Source of the DNA: Adiantum capillus-veneris
Taxonomy: Eukaryota; Streptophyta; Polypodiopsida; Polypodiales; Pteridaceae
Assembly (NCBI GenBank): GCA_014529385.2
Contig: CM043966.1
Span: 36,184,739 to 36,248,738, forward strand
Reading direction: 5' to 3'
DNA: 64,000 nt
Below, piece after piece: positions 33,313-43,641 of this stretch. How positions within the stretch are numbered: the stretch's first letter is position 1; every line of letters starts with the position of its first letter. The translations under genes were made by a program, and so were the position numbers. Under the pieces are notes generated by a model that was not told the origin of the DNA, made no database searches, and saw nothing but the letters and a program-made list of their open reading frames with translations.

Positions 33313-33490
33313 AGGACTGTACAACCAAACGCTCCCCAGGCATCGGTTTGCAGGCATTGCTCTGCGTCGTTTCGAGGTTTTTAAACATACAACAAAACGC
33401 TCCCCAGGCATTGATATGCGTCGTTCCGAGGTTTCAAACATACAACAAAACGCTCCCCAGGCATCGGCCTGCATCGTTCCGAGGTTCAAA
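33313..33490 (-). repeat. Minisatellite in family A 3' untranslated region
   Basis: Three to four units containing CGCTCCCCAGGCAT and TCGTTCCGAGGTTT, the reverse complement of the units at 19531-19740. Confidence 0.85.
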
Positions 33491-33540
33491 CAAGACCAAA
33501 ACAATATTTCTCACTTCTCCACCCGGGAGTCAAATCATCA

Positions 33541-34181
33541 ATCAATGAAACCAATATTAAAACCAAAGTCAAACAATTCAACTCGGCACCAGGACAGGTT
33601 CAAAAAAAGATACCATCAATTTCAAACAAATTTCAAACAAGATCACCAAACAAGTTCTCAAAGAGGACTCAAACTTAAAAAGCAATCCTGACATTAGTCG
33701 AGCTCGAAAAGTCGACCGACTTTCCTTTCTGAAACTTGCACCAAAAATTAGGGTTAGGTTCATTCCATAAGGTCGTAGCCGAGCACAGCATGGTCCATCA
33801 GCTCTTGGACAAACAATGTTTTCTTTGGCGGTGATGGTAGTCCCAAGATAGCAATCGCACTGGATCTCCAAGGTCATCTGCTCGTGAAGAGACATCTACT
33901 GAGAGATGTCGAGAAATTTCAAGTTGTAATCTAATAGGGTTTCCATGGCAAGCATTTCAAGATACCCCACTCTGCAAGAAGTTGCACTCCGAAGGAAGAT
34001 GTCAAAAACCATGTAACTCTGGGCAAAAATTTTCTTGAAAGCTTGCCAAGTCCTTGGAAGTGTGCGGCTTGGTAGCTATAGACATCAATATCTGCATGGC
34101 ACTGCTTTGGAGAAACATAGTGACTCGAAACAAATCTTGGATCCTTCTCTTACAAGTGATCTTTTTGGCTTATGCCCTGTA
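33541..34181 (-). other. Family A interior, non-coding
   Basis: No open frame of note and no gag or pol motif. Ends at CTGTA, the target duplication of the family-E insert. Confidence 0.65.
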
Positions 34182-34961
34182 TGTCACGTGACACATCCAA
34201 CCCTAAGTGTCCGTGGACAAGCTACAGCATGATCAGGGTTCAGTCAGTCCAGTCAGTCTAGATTAGAAGTGATTTGGCACTTTTGTGAGTCTATTCGTAG
34301 ACCGTCCATGCCCAGTCACTTAGCATAGATGCATATCCTCTGGTTGCACACAGCATGATCATCAGTATTCCCTTTAGAATCCATCAGATTCAATCAGGGG
34401 AATTTTCCAGTGCATTTAGCCTATTTTTCTTATTTTTGGTATTTTTCACTTATTATTTTTAAGTGACTTTCCAACAAAAGTAGGTAGGGCAATTTTGCTA
34501 AGTTAATATATAAGCAAACCCAAGTTAGCACTCAATGGCAGAAGAGGCAGCAGGAGCTCCCCGCTCTTCTTCTCAGCAAGAACCCTCAACCACCAAAGCT
34601 TCCCCATAGCCTAGCGTTTTTGGACCCTCAGCACTTCCCCATCCCTGGCGTTTCCACAGCAGTGCATCGCCACAGATACTCAGCCTAGCGTTTTCAGTTG
34701 ACATCGCCAAGACCTCAACAGCGTGGCATTTTCAGCCATGATCGCCAGCAACAGACCCAGATTTGCATAGCGTTTTCCCTAGCGTTAGTAGATGCAACAA
34801 CGTTTTTGGTTTTCAACCCTTTTGCAGCAGAAGACAAGAACCAGCCCTAGCGTTTTTGGTTTGCAGATCAACATTAGCGTTTTTGCAGATCTTCGCGACA
34901 GAATCAGCCATACCATTAGCGTTTTCAGTTTTCAGCAGTTAGACATCGCAGATCAAGTCCC
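34182..34961 (+). repeat. Family E 5' LTR, truncated
   Basis: Matches 38303-39089 closely, then stops at AAGTCC. TATA-like ATATATAAGC near 34508, followed by many TAGCGTTTT motifs. Confidence 0.9.
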
Positions 34962-34964
34962 GAA

Positions 34965-35158
34965 TGTTGGGGTATAAAGCCCAATGTGGTCGCCAAGGTA
35001 AGTGGGCGGGCCGCCAGGTATGTACACATATTCTTTTGTAAAAACCTAATAAGAACTCACTATGCTCTACACATTACAGTAGAGCGAGTTTACCATATCG
35101 TCGTGCTCTTCTTCTCGCACTCTCTCTCGCGTCACACTTCCGCTCGTACTCCTTGAAC
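34965..35158 (+). repeat. Copia 5' LTR inside family E
   Basis: Starts TGTTGGGGTATAAAGCCC (with a TATAAA) and ends just before the perfect primer site TGGTATCAGAGC at 35159-35170. The partner LTR is deleted. Confidence 0.75.
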
Positions 35159-35170
35159 TGGTATCAGAGC
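35159..35170 (+). promoter_or_regulatory. Primer binding site of the Copia insert
   Basis: TGGTATCAGAGC, perfect. Confidence 0.9.
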
Positions 35171-36229
35171 TCAGATCGAGGCTCGGGGCAGCATTTGCAG
35201 GTAGCCAGAGTCACCTGCTCAGATTGGAGCGAAGACACGGCCCCAATTCCTGTGGGAAAGCCCGAAGGACTGGGTGTTCTCAGAATTTCATTCTGAGGTC
35301 ATCTCGGCCACCGTTCGGTTTCAACAGAGTTCTGCGCAGGCCATTTTCGACTACGTGGTCTCAGCGGATGCAGATCCGACTCTGCAAATTTGGGTTTTTG
35401 GCCTACGACTGCAGGTGTTGAGGATATCGGCACTCCCAAAGTGTTGATTTGTGGCTGTCTACACATCGAAGGACGGCTCACAATTCTTGGAGGCGTGTCA
35501 CATACGACACGGGCGCATCTACACAGACTGTATGCGACATTCACTAGTTCATCAGGTAGCTTGTGTTTGCTGCTTGATATTCCAGATTTCATCCTGACAT
35601 TGCAGGTACTTCCACATGGGATGTATTGTCAGAGATGATGTATGTCTGTTGAGGGTTTGCTGGCTGTGAGTCACGCAGCAAACAACCGCCGCAGCGGTTA
35701 CAGCATATAGTGGGAAATTTGTGGATGTATGACTTTGTGGGAAGTCTATGTACTGTCAGATTTACTGTAGCCTTTGTTGAGGATCGAGTGAGGTTTTATT
35801 GAGCTGGGGGATTCTCGAATGTTGAGATCCTTTCGGTGATACAGGTGTTGGAGCGATCCCTCGAGCACCCTTAGATAGGCAGCTAGGATGTATTGACTGT
35901 GAGTTAGACAGTTGGGATTGCATCTTTGCTTTACTGCCGTTGAGGCATTGTCGCAGTCTATGCTTACAGGACAATGACAGACAGTACAGGTGCAGGACAG
36001 GTTTACCCACAGCTTACAGTGTTAGAGAGACGGTGGTTTTTTGAGCTGTTTTTTGGTCTGTTTTTTGAGTACACCAGAGCCATTTTACAAAGGAGACTCT
36101 GCCGAAATTTATGCAGAATCTGAAGCTTTCTTGGTTCATTTGACAGATTGATATTGGTTCAGAGGTCAGTTTACAGGGGAAACTCTGCCGAATTTTTTCC
36201 AAGAAAGGAAACTACTGTGAAGCGTAGCT
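35171..36229 (+). other. Copia leader, non-coding
   Basis: About 1.06 kb between primer site and gag with no clear gene, an unusually long leader for a Copia element. Two similar AACTCTGCCGAA stretches occur near 36100 and 36185, suggesting a small duplication. Confidence 0.5.
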
Positions 36230-36683
36230 ATGGCTGGATCACAGGACACTGCTCTTTACAATATCAAGAAGCTAGATGGAACCAATTTCCCATTGTGGAA
36301 GAAGCAGATTTGGCACGTGTTGGTACAAAAGAAGCAGATAAAACCTATAAAGCTCAAGGTGATAAAACCAGAAGATATGGACGAAGATGAATGGAGCGAA
36401 ATGGATGAATTGGCACTTTCTACCATTATGCTGACTTTGGCAGAAAGCGTTTACTTCAATGTAGCAGACGAGATGTCGGCTTATCAAGCATGGTTAAAGC
36501 TCAATGATCTTTATGAGAAGCAGAGTGCAGCTTCATAGGTATATTGGCTTAAGAAGCTTGTTGATTTGAAGATGAAAGAAGGGACACCTATGTCCAATCA
36601 TCTGAATGAATTCAACACAATCTACAATCAATTGTCAGCTCAAGGTGTCAAGTTTGACGAACCTGTTAGAGCTATGAGAGCAT
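36230..36683 (+). pseudogene. Copia gag, 5' part
   Basis: Starts MAGSQDTALYNIKKLDGTNF and continues with PLWKKQIWHVL and AYQAWLKLNDLYEKQSAAS, the DUF4219/UBN2-type gag of Copia elements. A stop at 36537 interrupts it. After the stop KKLVDLKMKEGTPMSNHLNEF continues the domain until about 36676, where the sequence changes to family-E interior. Confidence 0.88.
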
Positions 36684-38291
36684 GAGCATGAGAGGCGAAG
36701 AAGAATTTTCCCCATCAGGAGGTTTTCCGACCCTCTCCCTTCACCATCTACGACTAGGATTGCACTAACTCCTATGGAGGCTTTCGACAAGAGGATGATG
36801 GACAAGAAGTTAGAAAGCGAAGAAAGAATCGCAGCCATCGAGCGTAAGTACCAAGAAAGAATGGCAGCCATAGCGCGTGAGAGCGAGCAAGCACGCTTGG
36901 AAGCCAAAGCAAGAGAAGCGGAATTTGATCGAGAGAACAAAGCAAGAGAAGCAAAATTTGATCGCGAGACCAAAGAAAGAGAAGCAAGATTTTATTGCGA
37001 GAACAAAGCACGAATGCAAGAGATGTTGCGACTCTTTTCTCAAGTTCAGGCACCGATGCAAGAGATTCGGGAAAAGAAGACTCTCTCAGTCTCTTCTTCT
37101 CCAAAGCATGACACACAAGATTTGCATGATTGTGTGAAGCATGATGATGATTTGATTCACAATGACTTGCATGATGATTTGGATGACAAAGATAAGCATG
37201 ATGATTTTAATGATATTGCTAAGCATGATGATTTGGATACCAATGACAAGCATGATGATTTGCATGATCAAGATGTGATTTCTCACAAGCATGATGATTT
37301 GCATGATCACGAGGTGATTTCTCACAAGCATGATGAGTTGCATGAAGAAGATGTGATTGTTCACAAGGATGATGTGTTAGTGGATGCTTTTTCTAGCGAA
37401 GTTATCCTCGTTGTAGATTCGATCAATCATGAAGAACCGATCTTGGCTTTCGAGTCGAGGTCCAAAGAACCCCCATAGGACGATTCGATCATTCACGAAG
37501 GATCGATCTTGGCTCTCGAGCCTAGGTCCACAGAACCCTCACAGTAAGTATTATGTGTTCGCATGATTGATACGCACGCATTGTATGAGTGTTTCATTCG
37601 TGATCGTTTCCTGTATTTTAGTCAGCGTCTTTATGTGATCCCTTTTCCTAGGCATGACATATTGTACGTTGAACACGTTTCACTCATGAATGAGCACGGA
37701 TGTATGCGGATTGTTCATGAAAAGCTGAAACGTATGCATTCAAGGAAGTCACATTCCATGTCTCTTCCTTGGCATGACACATTTGTAGAAAGAGCACATG
37801 AAAGTATGAGCACCAAGCATGGGCATTTCCGTTGTGAATTGCCACAGTTGATTGCTTTAGATCAAAAGAGAAAGATTCGATCTCATTGTTTGCGTGTATG
37901 TGGTGAACGGTTTGTCACTCCATCTCTTTGTTCATCTACATTGCATGCACAGTCTTCGAGGAAGACAAGATTTTTTCCACTCACTTTACATGGAATAGGT
38001 ATGTTCATGGTTTTGTGTTGGAAGTGGTTTCAGGAATTTTCAGACATGGAGATTCTTGAAGAAGGAAGAAGCATGACTCCAGACGAAGTTGACGCATCGA
38101 AGGAGCCACAAAAGACTTTGTGTTGCTTTCGGCGCGGCCCAGAGAAGCAAGCGTTGCAGACCTTTATGAAGTTCAAGTACCGCACGACCCACACATCAGA
38201 GTGGGCGGACGAAGAGTCCCTTCCAGGATTCCAGATGCTATTGGCAATCTCCCTCGAAGCCATACAGTTCGGTACCAGTACCTCACTTTGA
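36684..38291 (+). pseudogene. Family E reading frame, broken copy
   Basis: Matches the 494-codon frame at 47039-48523. Stops at 37476 and 37544 split it; the first piece (36774-37478) has the coiled-coil part and a longer His/Asp array (units like KHDDLHDQDVISH), the second (37563-38291) the C-terminal half. The array has several more units than the other copy. The start region was lost at the Copia junction. The frame ends 12 bp before the 3' LTR. Confidence 0.82.
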
Positions 38292-38302
38292 AAAGGAGGG
38301 GA
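38291..38302 (+). promoter_or_regulatory. Polypurine tract of family E
   Basis: AAAAGGAGGGGA lies directly before the 3' LTR. Confidence 0.85.
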
Positions 38303-39673
38303 TGTCACGTGACACATCTAACCCTATGTGTCCATGGACAAGCTACAGCATGATCAAGGTTCAGTCAGTCTAGATTAGAAGTGATCTGGCACTTTTGTGA
38401 ATCTATTCGTAGACCGTGCATGCCCAGTCACTTAGCATAGATGCATATCCTCTGGTTGCACTCAGCATGATCATCAGTATTCCCTTCAGAATCCATCAGA
38501 TTCAGTCAGGGGAATTTCCAGTGCATCTAGCCTATTTTCCCTATTTTTGGTATTTTTCACTTATTATTTTTAAGTGACTTTCCAACAAAAGTAGGTAGGG
38601 CAATTTTGCTAAGTTAATATATAAGCAAACCCAAGTTAGCACTCAATGGCAAAAGAGGCAGCAGGAGCTCCCCGCTCAACAGGCATTCTTCTCAGCAAGA
38701 ACCCTCAAGCGCCAAAGCTTCTCCATAGCCTAGCGTTTTTGGACCCTCAGCACTTCCCCATCCCTGGCGTTTCCACAGCAGTGCATCGCCACAGATACTC
38801 AGCCTAGCGTTTCAGTTGACATCGCCAAGACCTCCACAGCCTGACGTTTTCAGCCATGATCGCCAGCACAACAGACCCAGATTTGCATAGCGTTTTCCCT
38901 AGCGTTAGCAGATGCAGCAGCGTTTTTGGTTTTCAACCCTTTTGCAGCAGAAGACGGGAACTAGCGCTAGCGTTTTTGGTTTGCAGATCAACATTAGCAT
39001 TTTGTAGATCTTTGCGACAGGATCAGCCATACCATCAGCGTTTTCAGTTTTCAGCAGTTAGAGATCGCAGATCAAGTCCCTAACCTCGCAGATCTCACCT
39101 TCCCGCAGCAGTTCCTCGCCGCACGGTCAGTTTCCTCAAGGTTTACAGTTTCAGCCTGGGAAACGCAGATTTCAGCATCTGCGTTTTCAGTGCGTCGTTG
39201 TCGCATCGTCGCCATCGACATTGTCATCGACATAGAGTCAGAATTCAGCAAATAGAAGATTTGCAGATTTCAGCCCAGAGTGTTTTTGGACAGCGGTAGA
39301 AAGATTGCAGATTTCAGCCCTTAGGTCGACTTCGTCATCACCGTCGTCATCGTCGACATAGCCTAGACTTGCATTAGTCTCATGCATACCGTTTGTACCA
39401 GATTGTGCAATCATAAGTAGACCACTCTCGTCGACGAGAGTGGGGCCTTTGGAGGAGGGTTTTACGTCTTTGTTGTCGTATCTGTCTTCTCTCTCTATCT
39501 CTCAGTCTCATTCACTTGCACGCACAATGTCCATTCACTTTGTTTGTGATCATAGCATTCTCTCATTAAGAAGGGAAGGCTCTACGTGCCATAAGAACAA
39601 AAAGGAACCTTGAGCACAGTTCGGAGCACTCATCTTGAGCAAAGCGCAAACAATCATTCCGCCGCACCTAACA
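38303..39673 (+). repeat. Family E 3' LTR (1371 bp)
   Basis: Full-length LTR from the palindrome TGTCACGTGACA to GCCGCACCTAACA. TATA-like sequence near 38617; the stretch 38720-39200 holds many TAGCGTTTT and TTTCAGCC motifs. Ends in CT-rich sequence and a conserved GAGTGGGGCC region. Confidence 0.92.
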
Positions 39674-39884
39674 CTGTAAGACATGAGCGGAGAAGATGGG
39701 AGCGCGCCCGATGCGCGATGAAGTAAGGGTGGGAGTAGCTAATAAGTCCGAGGTCGGGAGCGGAAGATACTTAAGTCCGGGGTCCGAACCGACAAATACT
39801 TCAAGTAAAATTCGAGTAGTCTTTGGTTTGCTCTGTCTGCTCTTTTGTAGGACCAATATGCTTTCAGAATAGCACATGCTTGAT

Positions 39885-39896
39885 GCTCTGATACGA
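39885..39896 (-). promoter_or_regulatory. Primer binding site of the second family A element
   Basis: Minus strand TCGTATCAGAGC, one mismatch from the tRNA-Met site, one base after the LTR. Confidence 0.85.
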
Positions 39897-39897
39897 C

Positions 39898-40506
39898 TGT
39901 CACAAGACGGGCATGACGTGCCCATAGAAAAGAACAAACTGAACAGACTTGTAGCACTTCAATAACAACTCAACTGAAAGAGAGAGACGACACGCGACAT
40001 GGAGTGGCAGAATTCCACCCCAGAGAGTATTGGCCCCAAACCTTGGCGCCCCTATTGGTATTTCTTTATATTGCATCAACATAGTACAAGCCGGTACTCT
40101 AGACTCGGCACCTTCTCCACGAAGCATGCCGGAGAATTAGCCCTAGCCTCATATTTAAAGGCCCTAGGCCCCAAAAGCAGTCTTACATGAAAAGCCTTCA
40201 AACTCAAAAGCTTCTGGTCCAAAAGCAATGCCAAAAAGCTGCCAGTGTAATTTACGGAAATCCGTACAGCTTGCCACGTCTGCACTGTCAGCGTAATTTT
40301 CAAAAACTGCCACATCATCAGTTGCTACGCGGGTCCTGCTTTATTTTAATCCTTTATGTCACTTGGGGCCCCATTGGACGAGGTCCCCATAAGTTGGTAG
40401 GACTTCTTCTTCTGTTACTTGTTCTTCTTAGGGTTTAGTCCCCTCGGCCGGCATCTGTAAGTTGGCTCCATTCTTCAAGGCTTTGACACGTCAGCTGTTT
40501 GTGACA
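39898..40506 (-). repeat. Family A 5' LTR (609 bp)
   Basis: Partner of 32225-32831; shared block at 40026-40064 (minus). Confidence 0.93.
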
Positions 40507-40511
40507 GTTGC

Positions 40512-41900
40512 TCAGTTGGAGTAGTGTGTGGAATTTTCTCCTTTGTTTTTGGCTCTTGTTCGAGCTTGTCTTCTCTTGGTGGTGTTGGTTCAGCTTTCTG
40601 TGTCTTGGCTTGCTCTTTTTGGTTTTCTTCTTTTTTGTAAAGGTATTTCTATCCCGCCAACGGGGCATCATGTTGGTAGCAGATGGGCTTTTTAGAGCGG
40701 ATTTTGATTCGTTTAGGTGATGGTTTCGATTTTTCTTCAAAATCCCCTTTTAGCCCTCCTTCGAGCTCGAATGCAGTTGCTCCTCTTTCTATCCTTGCCG
40801 CTCTTTGGGTTGGCTCTTCGACTGGCATCGCGGAGCGTGGTCATTTCTTGGGCAATTCCTCTTCTATCTTAGCCTTTCCCTTCTTTCTTGATTTTCTCTC
40901 TAGAGGTGTCTCCTCCTCCTCATCTTGTTGCTTGCCTCTTTCAAGTGCCGTTGATGTGGTAGCAGTTTCTGTTTTTGCCTCCGCTTCAAAGACGCTGACA
41001 AGTCTTCTTCTGAATCTTGTGGCAACTGGTGGTGCCTTGGCTTGTACTTCTTCTTCTCCGTCCAATTTGTCTGCTAGCCATAAGTTTTGTTCTGGGGTTG
41101 GTGGTAGGTGTTCTGCTTGGCCAATAGCATGATATGCTATCCTAGTGAGCACTTCTGGAGCCCCTAAGAAGGATATGTGCTGTGGTTTCTTTACATGTGT
41201 TAGGGGAGTATGGATATACTAGGCATGGGTGACGTGTGTATCCCCCTTTTCTTTGATATTTGTGTGAAGGTAGATACCACTACGTGATTATGGCATGTGT
41301 ACCGAGGCGGCCTCTTCGCATCGACATGGAAATGCTGGTGGTAAAGTCTGAGTGCCTGCTCTATTCCTTTCTGTCTGAGATGTGCGAATGATGTTGATCT
41401 GCTAGTGAATATGCCCGTAGTAGGCAGTTGGGGATCTCTCATTGGTTTTTTCCCTTTGGCAATCTTAGAGCATCAACTATCTGCTCTTCTGTGATGTTTA
41501 CCTCTATTGGAGTGTCGTTCAAAAATGAAATGGTGGCTCGACCATCTTCATTAATGCTGTACATCAGCTCATAAGCCCTTTTGTAGTCGACACCACATGG
41601 TTCCAGCTGGATATACTCTGTAAGGCCTATCTTCTCCCACAGTGGCTAACGACATCTTCCCTTGCTAGGTCTTGAGCTTCTTTTGGCAACATCTGCACTT
41701 CAACTCTTGATCCTTGTGCACTTTTGAATATCCTATGATAGACTGTGACATGCTGGTTCTCTAGCTGTTTTTTGGTTAACCAAGTAACATTTGCTTCCTT
41801 TAGGGAATTTCTTCTAACTGGTACGGGGGAAGCTCTATCAGCTTAGCCTTCACGGTTTTCTTCCCGAGGTAGATGAGAGAGATCCTGACAAAAATTCACC
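40512..41900 (-). pseudogene. Extra ORF region of element X, 5' part
   Basis: Minus-strand coding-like sequence in several open pieces: 41442-41200 (TSFAHLRQKGIEQALRLYHQ), 41152-40841 (LWLADKLDGEEEVQAKAPPV, then a Lys/Glu-rich tail) and 40740-40435. The later part is low complexity. Stops between the pieces make this copy dead. It continues across the A insertion into 32219-31720. I do not recognise the family; it could be an accessory protein as found in some Athila/Tat elements, or a captured host fragment. Confidence 0.5.
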
Positions 41901-42716
41901 GGAATATGCTTGTCATACTTGTTTCACCACTTACTAACAAGTAAAAAGGTTAATATAGCAAGTAAGGTACAAAAAACACAAATTTTGGTAAAATTTATCT
42001 TCGGTGCGCCTAAGATGCAACCGTGTGCCTGTGAATGCAACTTGGCACAAGAGTGGATGTACTGGGGATGCATGTGCTGTAGGTGATGTACATAAAGTAT
42101 GATGGCTCTATGGTGAGAGTTATGGGCAATTCTGTGTCCGCTTTTTTTTGCTACTAGAGTTTGTTGTGCTTGAAGGGGTTGGGCTTTGTCAATCTTGATG
42201 AAACTTGACAGGATGCTTCACTTGAGCCATATAAACATATCTGTGACTGAATTTGATGAGACATAGTCCACTGGTCATAGATCTATCTTTGGGGCGCCAA
42301 AGATACATTTGTGTAGAATTGGGTATTTTTGGGCTTTTTTCCTCTTGGGTACTTCTATGGGGTACCAACTAGGTTCTTGGTTACGTTTGAACTCAAGTGG
42401 TAGGCCTGAAGTCTTTTGTGTGCACCCTTTAGCGTTTTCTTGGCGGTAAAGTGCAACATAGGGATGTGCATGAATGCCGGGGATGTGCAAGGTATGTAGA
42501 GGCTAAGTGGAACATACTTGTATGAAAAGATGTGCAAAAAATCCTTCAAATATGACAGTTTATCTTTGGCGCGCCTAAGATAAATTTTGCATATTATTGC
42601 CATTTATGCCCTCAACTTGCCCTATATACCTTCTACTAACTTAGTTAAGGTGGGTAGTGGCCCTGGTTCTGTATCTTGCACTTGGTGCTGATCTCGGTGA
42701 AGAAGATTGTCTCCTC
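41901..42716 (-). other. Non-coding stretch with three GGCGCC-centred palindromes
   Basis: Between integrase and the extra ORF of element X. Imperfect palindromes of the form ATCTTNGG-CGCGCC-TAAGAT lie near 42000, 42285 and 42562, spaced about 280 bp. No open gene. Confidence 0.6.
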
Positions 42717-43641
42717 CTAAGTAGAGTTTGCTTCGAGGCTACCAAGGTGTTGTTTGTGAACCCCTTGGAGATGGTGAAACATCCCGTGTCCCTTTTTCTT
42801 GAATTTGGGTATATGTTGTTTCAAGGAGTAAACTAGAACCAAATCCCCTTGTTTGAAAACTTTTATCAGCAAATGTGAGTCAAAAAACTTCTGTTTTCGT
42901 TTTTGTGCATATATATGGGCAATGGTTGCCAATATCTGTTCGTCTAGTAGTTTTAAGTCCTTGAGTTGTTCTGACAACTTGTGCCGTTTCCAATCCAACT
43001 CGTGTGCAACTCTGAGAGTGGATAATAAGAATTCTATTTGCAGTATTGCGTCTACTCCATAGGCCAAGTTAAAAGGAGCCGTGTTCAAGGCTGTTTTGAA
43101 TGAAACTCGATCCGCCCACAAGGCTGAATGAAGATGCATCTCCCAACCAGTTCTACACGAACTAACAATCTTAGTCAGCACAGACGTTAAGATCTTGTTG
43201 GTGTGCTCAGCTTGACCATTAGCTTGAGGATGATAGGGTGCGGATTTGTTATGGATTACCATAAACTCATTTAGCAAGTGTTCTATCACCTCATTGAGGA
43301 AATGCGATCCGCGATCACTTACAAGCTCAATCAGAAGTCCATATCTAGTGATTATGCATTCGTACAGGAACGCAGCAGTGGTTCTAGCTTCCTTCTTCCT
43401 AGTGGCTCTTGCCTCAACCCATTTGGTCAAGTAAATAGTGGCCATAATAATATATTGAGTCTGACTTTTGTATGCCAGTGGTTGTATCGGATCCACAAAG
43501 TCTATACCCCACTCAACAAATGGGCGAGCTCACATCATCGATCATAATGGCTTACTATCAATTCTCGTGGGCATCTTTGCTCGCTGACATGAATCACATC
43601 GACGAACAAATTCTTTGGCATCAGCAAACGAGGCTGGCCAC
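42717..43641 (-). pseudogene. Gypsy integrase core of element X
   Basis: Minus strand: CDSCQRAKMPTRIDS ends the H2C2 domain, then WGIDFVDPIQPLAYKSQ (first catalytic Asp), YLTKWVEARA, LVSDRGSHFLNEVI (second Asp), and SAPYHPQANGQAEHTN with the catalytic Glu. A C-terminal region with ALWADRVSFKTALNTAPF follows. The wording is typical of Athila/Tat-type rather than chromovirus integrases, and no chromodomain follows. Two stops near 43535-43545 break it, and a solo LTR splits it at 43642. Confidence 0.9.

Larger units (their letters stand above)
34182..39673 (+). mobile_element. Family E LTR element, disrupted by a Copia element
   Basis: Both outer ends are those of family E (TGTCACGTGACA ... CACCTAACA) and the flanks are both CTGTA (34177-34181 and 39674-39678), so this was one insertion into the A element. 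The 5' LTR is broken at about 34961. A Copia piece (34965-36683) follows, then E interior with a broken copy of the E reading frame, purine tract and 3' LTR. The E primer site and the first part of its interior are lost, so a deletion after the Copia insertion is likely. Confidence 0.9.
32225..40506 (-). mobile_element. Family A LTR element (minus) carrying a family E element
   Basis: LTRs at 39898-40506 (5') and 32225-32831 (3') share the ends TGTCACAA...TTGTGACA. Flanks are GTTGC on both sides (32220-32224 and 40507-40511). After removal of the family-E insert (34182-39673) the interior is only about 1.6 kb and shows no gag or pol, so family A looks non-autonomous. The primer site (39885-39896) and purine tract (32832-32845) are in place. 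Confidence 0.93.

Noticed and set aside
40435-40740. Lys-rich 101-codon frame as an independent gene
   Set aside because: It reads across the LTR border at 40506 and is the low-complexity tail of the extra ORF region of element X.
42717-43496. Intact integrase gene
   Set aside because: The open frame lacks the first catalytic Asp region upstream of its Met, stops lie just upstream, and a solo LTR splits the domain.
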